Made by a program: the position numbers and the translations under genes. From contig NZ_DHYG01000043.1 of assembly GCF_002414005.1 (NCBI RefSeq), positions 33,703 to 97,702 of the forward strand: 64,000 nt of DNA, in the 5' to 3' direction. This stretch comes from Psychrobacter sp. UBA5136 (GTDB lineage: Bacteria > Pseudomonadota > Gammaproteobacteria > Pseudomonadales > Moraxellaceae). This document shows positions 16,998 to 25,978 of this stretch, in pieces (positions within the stretch are counted from its first letter, which is position 1; each line of letters begins with the position of its first letter). The notes under the pieces were generated by a model, which was not told where the DNA came from, searched no databases, and saw only the letters and a list, made by a program, of their open reading frames with translations.

Positions 16998-17786
16998 ATG
17001 TTTACTGATACGCATTGCCATCTAAACCGTTTGGATTTAACCAAGTATGATGGTCAATTGTCCGGTGCTATTGCTGCGATGAAAGAGGCGAATGTTACCC
17101 GTGCCATGGCGATCATGTGTGATTTCGCTGAATACGATGAGATTGCTGATATTGTTCGTACTTACAATGATGAGACGCTAAATCTTGGTATGAGCGTTGG
17201 CATTCATCCTTGTGAAGATATCAGCGTCTTACAGTCAGCGACGGTCGAGCGCTTGATCAAAACCGCTGATGCGGAGCACGTGTGGGCGATAGGGGAAACG
17301 GGACTGGATTATTACTGGTCGACGGAAAATAAAAAGGAGCAACAAGCCAGCCTTGCACGTCATATTCATGCCAGCCAAAGCTTAAAAAAACCCCTAGTCG
17401 TGCATATGCGTGATGCCAAAGAAGACACGCTTGATATCCTAAAAGCAGAAGGCGCTGAACACGGTATCATTCATTGCTTTACCGAGGACTGGGAGACGGC
17501 AAAACGAGCGTTAGACTTAGGGTTTTATATTTCATTTTCGGGCATTGTGAGCTTTAAAAGCGCGCAAATCATTCAAGATGCTGCAAAAAATATGCCCAAG
17601 GATAGAATACTTATCGAAACCGACAGTCCATATTTAGCGCCTGTGCCAAAGCGCGGCAAGCCTAATGAACCTGCGTACGTACCGTATGTGGCAAGCTATC
17701 TTGCCCAGATGTATGGCTGGAGTAGCGATGAAGTCGGCGCACTGACTGCAAAAAACTTTGAAAATTTACTGGCACAGTACCACTAA
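16998..17786 (+). CDS. TatD-family metal-dependent hydrolase (putative DNase)
   Basis: A 262-residue amidohydrolase-fold enzyme. Metal ligands are visible as D-T-H-C-H at residues 4-8, the Glu in IGETGLDYYW (about 97-106), His in VVHMRDA, HCF (about 155) and the C-terminal ETDSPYLAPVPKRGKPNEP. Family members act as 3'-5' exonucleases or DNases in repair and quality control. The ATG at 16998 is preferred to the upstream in-frame TTG at 16992. It sits between gspE and a TetR gene with no clear operon partner. Confidence 0.92.
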   Translation: MFTDTHCHLNRLDLTKYDGQLSGAIAAMKEANVTRAMAIMCDFAEYDEIADIVRTYNDETLNLGMSVGIHPCEDISVLQSATVERLIKTADAEHVWAIGETGLDYYWSTENKKEQQASLARHIHASQSLKKPLVVHMRDAKEDTLDILKAEGAEHGIIHCFTEDWETAKRALDLGFYISFSGIVSFKSAQIIQDAAKNMPKDRILIETDSPYLAPVPKRGKPNEPAYVPYVASYLAQMYGWSSDEVGALTAKNFENLLAQYH

Positions 17787-18016
17787 AATGGTTATGCTAT
17801 GACCAATCAGTCATTTATTAACGAGTGTGTGGTTTCTTGTTTTATGTATTTTTAATACTGAACTTAACCCTATGATTATAATGACTGGTCAGCAAACATA
17901 AGCATATTTCCTTTGGTGGTATTGGCGTAGCGGTTATACAATCCATACGTGTGCTGCCGATACAATAATGTAAAGGACGGTCATATGCATGATATTGTCA
18001 GGTTTTAGGAGAAATT

Positions 18017-18700
18017 ATGAGTCGTCAGCACCAGTTCAAGGCACGAGAAGAGAATATCTTAGCGATGGCAGAGCAATTGCTACTTGAGTCAGGCGATGGT
18101 GATATCACTTTAGACAGCTTGGCAGACCAGCTCGATTTGGCTAAAGGCACCTTATATAAGCATTTCTCCAGTAAAGATGAGCTCTATTTGCGCATTATTA
18201 TCCGATACGAAGAGCAATTGTTTGAGATCAATCGCATTGACGATTGTCCGTCAGCAGGGGTGGCGCGTATGATTCTCCAGCAGCTCTTTAATCCACAAAA
18301 AGCCATGCTCCTTAACCAAATCGAAGAGCGTCTGGCGGCATCAGTAACAGGTCTAAATCGCTTGTTTGGCGAGCTTTATGATATTCGCCGTCAGCGGATG
18401 AAGCGTTTAATTGATATTATCAGCGCGTATTTACAAGAGCAGCATAGTAGCTTGAGTACGCGTGATTATTTGTCCTCGATTTGGGCAATGGGTCAGGGCG
18501 GTGCAGGACTATTAAATTCAAGTTTTTATCAGCGTTACTTAGGTCGGCGTGACACTCTGCGTTATGCCTTTGTGCAGCAAATGCTTGAGCTGCCAAGCCA
18601 TTATCCGGCGGCCGATGATGAAGTGATGGATGAGGATATGCAGGAATTGGTAGAGCAAATCGATACTGAGTCAGAAGAGCATCGTAATACCAATTACTAG
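18017..18700 (+). CDS. TetR-family transcriptional regulator
   Basis: A 227-residue repressor-type protein. The N-terminal helix-turn-helix is seen in ITLDSLADQLDLAKGTLYKHFSSKDELYLRII (about 32-63), the typical TetR DNA-binding end. The C-terminal ligand domain is divergent, and the tail is acidic (DDEVMDEDMQELVEQIDTESEE). The strong site AGGAGAAATT lies before ATG 18017. The ligand and targets cannot be told. No divergent partner gene is next to it, and the following gsp genes start about 220 bp later. Confidence 0.9.
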   Translation: MSRQHQFKAREENILAMAEQLLLESGDGDITLDSLADQLDLAKGTLYKHFSSKDELYLRIIIRYEEQLFEINRIDDCPSAGVARMILQQLFNPQKAMLLNQIEERLAASVTGLNRLFGELYDIRRQRMKRLIDIISAYLQEQHSSLSTRDYLSSIWAMGQGGAGLLNSSFYQRYLGRRDTLRYAFVQQMLELPSHYPAADDEVMDEDMQELVEQIDTESEEHRNTNY

Positions 18701-18920
18701 ATGGCTACTTTCTAGATTGCCATTATATTTTAAATGTAGCGCGTCATTATTTTATAAAAATCCGTGTTGTTATATTCTGTATGGCAGCACGTTAAATTTA
18801 TCTTCTACAATGTATAAGTTTACAGCTTTTTCTTCTGTAATCTGTCATATCCATCGTTTTATACACAATACAATCTATCGTCATTTTTAATAAAGTGACG
18901 CCATTCTAGATGACTTCTGT

Positions 18921-19601
18921 ATGTCAAAATCGACTTCCTCAAGAGCAATTCAACATAGGCAAGCGGGATTTACCCTTGTCGAAATTGTTGTCGTCGTCGT
19001 TATTTTATCCATCTTTGCAGGCATGATGAGCTTGTCGGTCGGTAGTAGTGAGTCACGCAAAAACCGCGCTTTTTATGAGCATTTAACAGATTCATTAAGC
19101 TACGTGCGATTATTATCCGCTGAGCGCATGCAGCCGATGGGCTTAAGTTTGCAAGCTGATAAGCAAGGGCAAGTGTCACCCGTTATTGTCACGCTATCTA
19201 ATCCGTATGTTGCTTATCAAACTCAGGCTGCCACTTCTTCTAGTGGAGACAGCACGCCTAAAAATGCTATGGAGTTGTCGGCAAATTTGACGAGTGTGTC
19301 AGCTGCTTCAGATAAAGCGCCCACACCAAGCTGGGAGATTGAACCAGAAATTAGCCTCCCTGCCTTGCCTACGGGCGTGAGCTTAAGCGTACAAAATTTG
19401 GATGCGGGAAATATTTCGAATGCAGGACAAGCACAAGCGCTGCAGCCGTGGTTTACTGGCCAAAACGTCCCGCAAGTTTTGTGGTTTGGCACAGGGCAGG
19501 CCACGCCTGTCACAATTGAGGTGCGCCACAACTCGCGTTTGGTCGGCGAGGTGATTATGATTATGCCCGATGGCAGTATGTCGATAGGACAAGGGCAATA
19601 G
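18921..19601 (+). CDS. gspH: Type II secretion minor pseudopilin GspH
   Basis: A 226-residue prepilin-like protein. A basic leader ends at GFTLVEIVVVVVILSIFAGM (residues 16-35). PilD/GspO would cut after the Gly and methylate the following Phe, and E5 of the mature protein is present. The next segment RAFYEHLTDSLSYVRLLSAE is the usual GspH helix. A Ser/Ala-rich region near 95-135 is longer than in typical GspH. First gene of the gspHIJK cluster, separated by only 3 bp from gspI. Confidence 0.85.
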   Translation: MSKSTSSRAIQHRQAGFTLVEIVVVVVILSIFAGMMSLSVGSSESRKNRAFYEHLTDSLSYVRLLSAERMQPMGLSLQADKQGQVSPVIVTLSNPYVAYQTQAATSSSGDSTPKNAMELSANLTSVSAASDKAPTPSWEIEPEISLPALPTGVSLSVQNLDAGNISNAGQAQALQPWFTGQNVPQVLWFGTGQATPVTIEVRHNSRLVGEVIMIMPDGSMSIGQGQ

Positions 19602-19604
19602 CTG

Positions 19605-20111
19605 ATGATAAATAGCAATAAAAGTGTGCCTATTCAGCCAATTCAGCTAAAGCAAAAACCAGTGCTATCGACGCCAACAACGTTATCAAAGCACGAGCGT
19701 GGATTTACCCTAATTGAAGTGATGGTTGCCTTAGCAATTTTAGCGGTCGTTGCGGTTGCGGCGAGCCGTGCGAGTAGTGCCTATCTAAGCTCAGTCGATG
19801 TCTTGCGCACCCGCACATTGGCGCAGTTTGTGGCACAAAACGCCGCGGCAGATCTGCGTATTCAAGATACGTGGTTGACGGCCAATAAAACCCAAACCAT
19901 CAATGCACAAGGCCTTGATTGGCAAGTGACGATGACCGTCACAGATGCTATCACGCCTGCATTAAAACAGGTGAATATCGCTGTTGCGCCTATTATAGAC
20001 GGGCAGCCGCGCAGCGCAGTGACGGATATCAACGTCATGTTAAGTAACGCTGAGCAAGAGGTTGGTAGTTTGGATTTGAGCCGACTAAACCCTAATGGAG
20101 GCAATCTGTGA
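19605..20111 (+). CDS. gspI: Type II secretion minor pseudopilin GspI
   Basis: A 168-residue prepilin-like protein with the cleavage signature ERGFTLIEVMVALAILAVVAVAASRA at about 32-57. The C-terminal part (GLDWQVTMTVTDA) is typical of GspI, and the hydrophilic leader before the Gly is unusually long (about 33 residues). It forms the pseudopilus tip with GspJ and GspK. Its stop overlaps the GTG start of gspJ (GTGA), so the two are probably translationally coupled. Confidence 0.86.
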   Translation: MINSNKSVPIQPIQLKQKPVLSTPTTLSKHERGFTLIEVMVALAILAVVAVAASRASSAYLSSVDVLRTRTLAQFVAQNAAADLRIQDTWLTANKTQTINAQGLDWQVTMTVTDAITPALKQVNIAVAPIIDGQPRSAVTDINVMLSNAEQEVGSLDLSRLNPNGGNL

Positions 20112-20980
20112 AATCAAATCATGGGTTTACTCTGCTTGAGCTGATGGTGGCGATGGCAATATTTGCTATGCTGGCGGTTGCAGGTTGGCAAGTGTTTGAT
20201 GGCGTTAACCGGGCGCGTGAACGGGCCCAGTTTCATGCGGACAATTTAGCGGTTTTGCAATATGCTTATTTGCAGTTACAGCAAGATATGAGCCAAATGC
20301 TTCCTTATCAGGCACTGGGTATGCAAGCTGCCAACTCTTTATCCAACAACGCTACAAATAATAATCCTAATCATAACCATCAAGAAAATGCACCAGCGCT
20401 TGAACCTTTTATGAGTTTAGACGGCGAGCGTATCAGCTTTGTGCGCTTTGTTGACCCTGATCCGCGTTATCAAAGCAGCGCAAGCGTACAGCATATTGAA
20501 TACATTTTTGCTGATGAGCGCTTAATTCGCCGTCAATATAGCAGCCTTGGCAGTGATAGCATAAGTTTAGATAGTGTATTGCTCGAAGGCGTCACGGCTG
20601 GGCGCTGGCAAGCCTATTTACCTGAAGTAAGTGCTAAATTTCCAAGTAAAGACAGCAGTAACAATAACAATGCCGCATCAGGGCAGCTGGCGAATTCAGC
20701 CAATAAAACGTCTGAGATTATACTGTTACCAAAAGGAGTTGCGCTTAACTTTACCTATCAGGATATGCCGATTACTTGGCAATGGGCGCTGACTCCGCAG
20801 CCAGTACCAAATATTAGTGCAAATGCCAGCAATAAAAATACTCCTAACAAACCTAATGGCAATGGTAGTAATAACCATAATAACGACAACGATAACGGCG
20901 GCACTAATAATGAAGCCAATGACACTGTAGAAAATAATCACTCAGGAAACGCTATTGAAAATGCGCCATTTGGTCAATGA
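20108..20980 (+). CDS. gspJ: Type II secretion minor pseudopilin GspJ with Asn-rich tail
   Basis: A 290-residue prepilin-like protein starting with GTG, with a very short leader (MKSNHG) before FTLLELMVAMAIFAMLAVAGW. The body matches GspJ (NRARERAQFHADNLAVLQYAYLQLQQDM, and RISFVRF). Two inserts are odd: an Asn-rich patch at about 80-95 and a C-terminal tail from about 237 made mostly of Asn, Gly, Asp and Lys. Both look like low-complexity expansions rather than folded pseudopilin. Part of the gspHIJK operon. Confidence 0.86.
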   Translation: MKSNHGFTLLELMVAMAIFAMLAVAGWQVFDGVNRARERAQFHADNLAVLQYAYLQLQQDMSQMLPYQALGMQAANSLSNNATNNNPNHNHQENAPALEPFMSLDGERISFVRFVDPDPRYQSSASVQHIEYIFADERLIRRQYSSLGSDSISLDSVLLEGVTAGRWQAYLPEVSAKFPSKDSSNNNNAASGQLANSANKTSEIILLPKGVALNFTYQDMPITWQWALTPQPVPNISANASNKNTPNKPNGNGSNNHNNDNDNGGTNNEANDTVENNHSGNAIENAPFGQ

Positions 20981-20992
20981 TAAAGGCTGTTT

Positions 20993-22093
20993 ATGCCAAG
21001 TGAGCTACCAATGAAGCCAGTTGTGTCCATAAATGCCAACTCGCAGCGCGGGGTTGCGCTACTGACTATCTTGCTATTGGTGGTCAGTATTACCGTGGTT
21101 GCAGGGGCGATGCTTGCCAGCCAAAAGATTGCCATTAGGCGTAGCGGCTTATTGTTTGACCAAAACCAGCTCTTACAAGACATCAATGCCGGTCAGCAAT
21201 TGGCCATCACTCTTATTCGTGCTGACGCTAAGCTAAATGATACCGATAGCGCGCAGGACATTTGGGCGCAGCCCATACCGCCTTATACGCTGGGTGGACA
21301 TAGCATCGGCATCGAATTACGCGACGAGGCCAGTCGTTTTAACATCAATAATTTATATCATAATGGCGCCGTTGATACTGCTGCATTGGCCGTCTTTCAA
21401 AGGCTGCTCACGCAGTTAAATCTAGAGCCTGAAATCGCCGTTGCCATCCTTGATTATCAAGATGCCGACGGGGAAGTTTATCAAGATGGCGGTGATGAAA
21501 GTGTGATTTATAGTCAACAGACTGGTCGCGGCACAGATAAAACTTTACCCAACCAAGCTTTGCTTAGTATTGATCAATTAGCAGAGGTAAAGAGTATTAA
21601 TGCAGAAGTATTAGCGGCACTACGTCCTTATATCACCGCGGTGCCGTATTATTTACCCATTAATATTAATACCGCCAGTCCCGTTTTGCTTGCTGCCTTG
21701 GTAGAAGGTGCGAGCAGTCAGCAAATGCAAAGTATCGTTGAGTTGCGCGCAAAACAAGCATTTAACTCCATTGATGATGTTTGGCAGTTGCCAGTATTAA
21801 GTAGCATAAAAGAAGAGCAGCGCGAAGCATTAACGCCACTATTGGCCGTTGATAGCCAAGCTTTTATGGCGCTTATTACTGCTAGTGATAATGCGTCTGT
21901 TGGTCAGGCAAGGCAACGCTTTGCGACCATTATTATTAGTAAAACTGCTACGGATGGTGAAACGGGAAATAGCAGCGTCAATAGTAATAAAAACAGCAAT
22001 GATGCGCAAAACGCTCAAAATGCTGATAGTAAAAAGCCCAAAGACTTCCGCGTAGTGACGCAGCGACTTTGGGCGTTTCGACCAAATTTTTAA
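20993..22093 (+). CDS. gspK: Type II secretion minor pseudopilin GspK
   Basis: A 366-residue tip pseudopilin. The prepilin segment RGVALLTILLLVVSITVVAGAML is at about 19-41; as usual in GspK, the +5 Glu is missing. The large globular domain includes LRDEASRFNINNLY and AILDYQDADGEVYQDGGDE (putative calcium-binding region), then SAM-like helix-hairpin-helix segments (YLPININTASPVLLAAL). The C-terminal stretch (about 323-350) is Asn/Ser-rich before the end FRVVTQRLWAFRPNF. In-frame ATG 21011 is an alternative start. Last of the gsp genes here. Confidence 0.88.
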   Translation: MPSELPMKPVVSINANSQRGVALLTILLLVVSITVVAGAMLASQKIAIRRSGLLFDQNQLLQDINAGQQLAITLIRADAKLNDTDSAQDIWAQPIPPYTLGGHSIGIELRDEASRFNINNLYHNGAVDTAALAVFQRLLTQLNLEPEIAVAILDYQDADGEVYQDGGDESVIYSQQTGRGTDKTLPNQALLSIDQLAEVKSINAEVLAALRPYITAVPYYLPININTASPVLLAALVEGASSQQMQSIVELRAKQAFNSIDDVWQLPVLSSIKEEQREALTPLLAVDSQAFMALITASDNASVGQARQRFATIIISKTATDGETGNSSVNSNKNSNDAQNAQNADSKKPKDFRVVTQRLWAFRPNF

Positions 22094-22136
22094 AAACCAA
22101 CCAAATTTTAAAAATTAATCAAATTCTTAAAAACTA
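22080..22136. repeat. Degenerate 18-19 bp tandem repeat at the gspK end
   Basis: Three successive units of the form ACCAAATTTTTAAAAA (second and third ACCAAATTTTAAAAA and ATCAAATTCTTAAAAA) begin within the last codons of gspK and run into the spacer. The first unit supplies the gspK stop codon. Confidence 0.65.
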
Positions 22137-22181
22137 TAAGACAACCATCTTTAAACAATGAACAAGGATTTACCTAATTGC

Positions 22182-22862
22182 TTAGTCGCCTAAGCGCGTT
22201 TCTTCCGTAGATTTCCAGTTGTAGGCACCATAAAACAGCATCTGTGCTTGCCGCGTGCAATTATGCAGCATCAGCTGTTTTTTGTTTTCAATCTCGGCCA
22301 AATCGACCTCGTCATCATGGTCTTCGGTGTAGGTCAGCTCGAGCCAGTCAATAATCCAAGAAAAGAACATGTTGACTCCAGCTTCTGCCAGTAGCCTACG
22401 ATCATAGGTGTTGATGTGGTTGAACGCCGGCTGCAGGGCCAAATCTTCTGCGAGACTTTGACCGTGCTTTTTAATCAGATCACTGATGGCTTTTCGAACC
22501 GCTTCCGAGCCGCCATAACGCTCGCTGACCAGAAACTGCCAGTAGCAAGGCTGCTCGCTGACCATATATAAAAACATCTGGATACTTTTAGCGATTTGGC
22601 GATCAAAACTGCGCTTGCGCCCGATTTGCAAGTTTTCACTTAAGGTTGCCAGCGTATCGCCTAACTCTTCGATGACTAAGGCGCGGCCAAGCGATTCCAT
22701 GTCATCAAAATGACGATAAAACGCCGTCGGCACCACGCCAACCTCACGCGTGACCTGCCTGAGGCTAATTGAGCTAAAAGATTGTCCGGTCATACATAAA
22801 TCAAGCACTGCGTTAAAAAAAGCGTGCCGGGTTTGAAGTTTTTTTTGTTCGCGACTACTCAT
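22182..22862 (-). CDS. FabR-like TetR-family repressor
   Basis: A 226-residue regulator. The N-terminal helix-turn-helix region FSSISLRQVTREVGVVPTAFYRHFDDMESLG (about 28-58) closely resembles FabR, which represses unsaturated fatty-acid synthesis genes in gammaproteobacteria. The C-terminal domain keeps the FLVSERYGGS segment also typical of FabR. No fatty-acid gene lies next to it, so the target is inferred from the family only. Confidence 0.8.
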   Translation of the reverse strand: MSSREQKKLQTRHAFFNAVLDLCMTGQSFSSISLRQVTREVGVVPTAFYRHFDDMESLGRALVIEELGDTLATLSENLQIGRKRSFDRQIAKSIQMFLYMVSEQPCYWQFLVSERYGGSEAVRKAISDLIKKHGQSLAEDLALQPAFNHINTYDRRLLAEAGVNMFFSWIIDWLELTYTEDHDDEVDLAEIENKKQLMLHNCTRQAQMLFYGAYNWKSTEETRLGD

Positions 22863-22967
22863 AATATTTCAAAATTACCTGATAGATGTCTATCATACTC
22901 ATTTCATTGTAAAAATACGAATAAAATACGTCGTTAACCATGATAATTTATTCGCTAGTCTTGGCAC

Positions 22968-24428
22968 TTAGACGATGGTGCCCCAGTGTCCTTGTAACTC
23001 TTGCGCCAATCGATACGCTTCATGGTCATTCATACCGGTGATAAAATCTAAGACATTGAGCATATTGTCATAGATATTGTGGGATAAAACGCGACGATTT
23101 TCATCGAGATGCGGCTTGAGCAATCCTAGCAGGCGCTGCTGCTCAAAGGACATTTGCGTCATCGGCGCGCTGGGCGCATTTATCTCACTTATCCAGGCGA
23201 GTGGCATAAAAGCATCGAGCAGGCGCTGCAGACATTGATTGGCCATCAGCTCCATCCGTACTTTGCTTGGATGATTAAATATCTTTTCGCGTGCCAATTG
23301 CTTAGCTCGGTTGATACCACTTTGCACACTCACATCACAATGCGCAAACAGGCTGCCCTGTAGCGTCCCTGCCAGCATAGCATCACTATTGGCCACAAAA
23401 GCATCGGTTACGGCATTGACCAAACGCATCATTGCCCGTGCCCGCAGCGATGCCAAATGCTGCCTGACCGACACTTGAGTTGGTAAATCAAGGCTATCAG
23501 GACGCTCACCAGCCAATTCATAAAAGATAGCCGCCACCTCCGCATAGGTAAGCATATTCAAATTGATACCATCCTCCAAATCTATCAGCGCATAGCAGAT
23601 ATCGTCTGCCGCTTCCAATAAATAAGCCAGTGGATGACGAGCATAGCCATCGTGTTGCTTTGAATATGGCAAGCTTAACGTTGCTGCCAGTTCCTCTAAC
23701 TGCGCCGCCTCACTATAAAAGCAGCCAAATTTTTGCATGTGGGTGATGGGGCTGCTTTGATAAACGGAAGTGTCTTGATAAATAGGGCTGTCTTGATAAA
23801 TAGAATTGCTATGCACTGCAAGCCAAGGATATTTCATAAACGCGCCCAAAGTGGCGCAAGTTAAACGCATACCGCCCAAATCAGGATGATGCTCATTGCG
23901 GGTAAGGATGCGAAATCCCTGCGCGTTGCCTTCATAAGCAAGCAAATCTAACTGCTCATTGCTGTTTAAATTTTGCAAAACCTTTTGCCGCTCAGGATGT
24001 ATAAACCAGTCACGAATGGCGTACTCTCCGGCATGACCAAACGGCGGGTTACCAATATCATGCGCAAGGCAGGCCGCTTGCACAATGACGCCGACATCAG
24101 CGGGCGCGACGCCATTTGGCAAGCCGCCGCCCAGCTTATCATGCAGCTTTTCTGTCGCCATGATGCCCAACGAGCGCCCAATACAAGAAACCTCTAGCGA
24201 ATGAGTTAAACGCGTATGAATACCAAGCTGATTGGTTAAGGGATGAACTTGGGTTTTCTGATTAAGCTGACGAAATGAATGCGAAAATACCAATCTGTCG
24301 TAATCTTTATGAAACGAGGAGCGCGCGCTGTCCTCGGCGGGCGCTTTTTGTTTACTGCCTAAACGCTGGGCGCTAAATAGCTTTGCCCAATGTGCACTTG
24401 GGTTAAGCGTCTGGTTAACATGAGTCAT
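22968..24428 (-). CDS. dgt: Deoxyguanosinetriphosphate triphosphohydrolase-like protein (HD domain)
   Basis: A 486-residue HD-superfamily enzyme that hydrolyses dNTPs to deoxynucleoside and triphosphate. The N-terminal segment DSARSSFHKDYDRLVFSHSFRQLNQKTQV is diagnostic. Metal-binding His/Asp residues lie in HTRLTHSLEV and CLAHDIGNPPFGHAGE (about 117-132), with EAADDICYALIDLEDG later. An insertion of three six-residue units (SIYQDS, PIYQDT, SVYQSS) is encoded by an 18-bp tandem repeat at 23751-23804, in a loop away from the HD core. Some family members restrict phage replication by depleting dNTPs, but nothing here supports such a role specifically. Confidence 0.92.
   Translation of the reverse strand: MTHVNQTLNPSAHWAKLFSAQRLGSKQKAPAEDSARSSFHKDYDRLVFSHSFRQLNQKTQVHPLTNQLGIHTRLTHSLEVSCIGRSLGIMATEKLHDKLGGGLPNGVAPADVGVIVQAACLAHDIGNPPFGHAGEYAIRDWFIHPERQKVLQNLNSNEQLDLLAYEGNAQGFRILTRNEHHPDLGGMRLTCATLGAFMKYPWLAVHSNSIYQDSPIYQDTSVYQSSPITHMQKFGCFYSEAAQLEELAATLSLPYSKQHDGYARHPLAYLLEAADDICYALIDLEDGINLNMLTYAEVAAIFYELAGERPDSLDLPTQVSVRQHLASLRARAMMRLVNAVTDAFVANSDAMLAGTLQGSLFAHCDVSVQSGINRAKQLAREKIFNHPSKVRMELMANQCLQRLLDAFMPLAWISEINAPSAPMTQMSFEQQRLLGLLKPHLDENRRVLSHNIYDNMLNVLDFITGMNDHEAYRLAQELQGHWGTIV
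23751..23804. repeat. 18-bp tandem repeat (3 copies) inside dgt
   Basis: Plus-strand units GCTGCTTTGATAAACGGA, AGTGTCTTGATAAATAGG and GCTGTCTTGATAAATAGA follow one another exactly, adding six residues per copy to Dgt. Confidence 0.85.
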
Positions 24429-24520
24429 AACTTATAATCCATTATTTTTATCGTTTTTTACAGGGGTTACTTTTAAATAATTTGCTGATGCTTCTTATAC
24501 TATTATTTTTATTATAATAA

Positions 24521-24549
24521 AAAAAAGCCAGCAACGCGGCTGGCTTTTG
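24521..24549 (-). terminator. Intrinsic terminator of ychF
   Basis: On the minus strand, AGCCAGC and GCTGGCT (plus 24526-24532 and 24539-24545) form a stem with a 6-nt loop, followed by a run of T. T residues on both sides may also stop transcription from the other strand. Confidence 0.8.
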
Positions 24550-24617
24550 GTTGTTCTCTACTAAGACTGTGTAAACAAGCTGCTCGCTATTTAACGCTAA
24601 AAACTAGGCATTAAAAA

Positions 24618-25709
24618 TCAGACGTTGAAACGGAAATGCATCACATCGCCATCTTGCACGATATAGGTTTTGCCTTCTAGGCGTGATTTACCTGCTGCTG
24701 CTGCGCCTTTTTCACCGCCGTACTCGATAAAGTCATCATAAGCAATCACTTCAGCACGGATAAAGCCACGTTCAAAATCGGTATGAATCACACCAGCGGC
24801 TTCAGGAGCGGTGGCACCAACAGCCACTGTCCACGCGCGAACTTCTTTGACACCTGCGGTAAAATACGTTTGCATATCAAGCAAATCATATCCGCCGCGA
24901 ATCACTTGATCAAGGCCAGCCTCTTCCATACCCATTTCAGCTAAGAAGTCTTTTTTGTCCTCTTCGTCAAGCTGCGCAATTTCAGATTCGATCTGGTTGC
25001 ATAGGGCAATGACAATAGAATCTTCGCCCGTGGCGTAGTCGCGGACGGCATCTAGATATGGGTTATTCTCAAAACCATCCTCGCTCACGTTAGCGATATA
25101 CATCGTTGGCTTTAGGGTAATCAGACCATAACTTCTGATTAGTTTTTGCTCGTCTTTGTCCAAATTAGCACCGCGCGCCGCTTTACCTTCAGCCAATAAC
25201 GGCTCAATTTTTTTGAACACATCAAGCATAGCCGTGGCGTCTTTATCGCCGCCTTTGGCTTTTTTGCTTAGGTTGGTAATGGCGCGTTCAACGGCTTCTA
25301 AATCGGCCAATGCCAATTCGGTATTGATGGTTTCGATGTCATCAATTGGGCTGACGCGGCCGTCAACGTGGACGACGTTGTCATCATCAAAACAGCGTAC
25401 CACGTGGGCAATCGCATCGGTCTCGCGGATATTGGCTAAAAACTGGTTGCCCATGCCTTCGCCCTTTGAGGCGCCTGCAACCAAACCTGCGATATCTACA
25501 AACTCCATCGTCGTTGGTAAGATGCGCTCGGGTTTAACAATATCAGCCAGTTTTTTCAGGCGTGGATCTGGCACAGGTACGATGCCGGTGTTGGGATCTT
25601 TAGTACAAAACGGAAAGTTTTCAGCGGCGATACCCGCTTTGGTCAAGGCGTTAAACAGGGTGGATTTACCCACGTTTGGTAGACCGACGATGCCGCAATT
25701 AAAACCCAT
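24618..25709 (-). CDS. ychF: Redox-regulated ATPase/GTPase YchF
   Basis: A 363-residue Obg-family P-loop protein that binds the ribosome and prefers ATP. The G1 motif GLPNVGKST is at 8-16, with FPFCTKDPNTGIVPVPDPRL next. G3 is DIAGLVAGASKGEGMGNQFL, and a coiled-coil arm follows. The TGS domain ends the protein (RAEVIAYDDFIEYGGEKGAAAAGKSRLEGK, YIVQDGDVMHFRFNV). Full length and well conserved. Transcribed alone, with a strong terminator downstream. Confidence 0.97.
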   Translation of the reverse strand: MGFNCGIVGLPNVGKSTLFNALTKAGIAAENFPFCTKDPNTGIVPVPDPRLKKLADIVKPERILPTTMEFVDIAGLVAGASKGEGMGNQFLANIRETDAIAHVVRCFDDDNVVHVDGRVSPIDDIETINTELALADLEAVERAITNLSKKAKGGDKDATAMLDVFKKIEPLLAEGKAARGANLDKDEQKLIRSYGLITLKPTMYIANVSEDGFENNPYLDAVRDYATGEDSIVIALCNQIESEIAQLDEEDKKDFLAEMGMEEAGLDQVIRGGYDLLDMQTYFTAGVKEVRAWTVAVGATAPEAAGVIHTDFERGFIRAEVIAYDDFIEYGGEKGAAAAGKSRLEGKTYIVQDGDVMHFRFNV

Positions 25710-25978
25710 AACATGCTCTCAATATATTAATAAAATCAGCCTATAACAGACTTGCTATTTAGTCATTATAAAGCTTGGTAAAAGAGTAACTCAAAATTGG
25801 GCATATTGTAGCAAATTTCAGTCAAAATGGGTGAGGTTGTTATACTGATTAAGTAGCATGGTTTTACTTATTATCAGCGGTCTTTTCAGAGTTTGTTATT
25901 ATGCTAAGCTACCATCTATCCATATCTTTCACTTTATAATAAATTGCGTGTCAAACGTAATCAAAGGCAATATCCACA

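Noticed and set aside
22968..24428. Dgt as a phage-defence dNTPase
   Set aside because: The gene lies in core genome among housekeeping genes, not in the island; the family's usual metabolic role is enough.
25156..25746. 196-codon plus-strand frame over ychF
   Set aside because: It is antisense to a highly conserved gene and has no recognisable domain; a product of codon bias.
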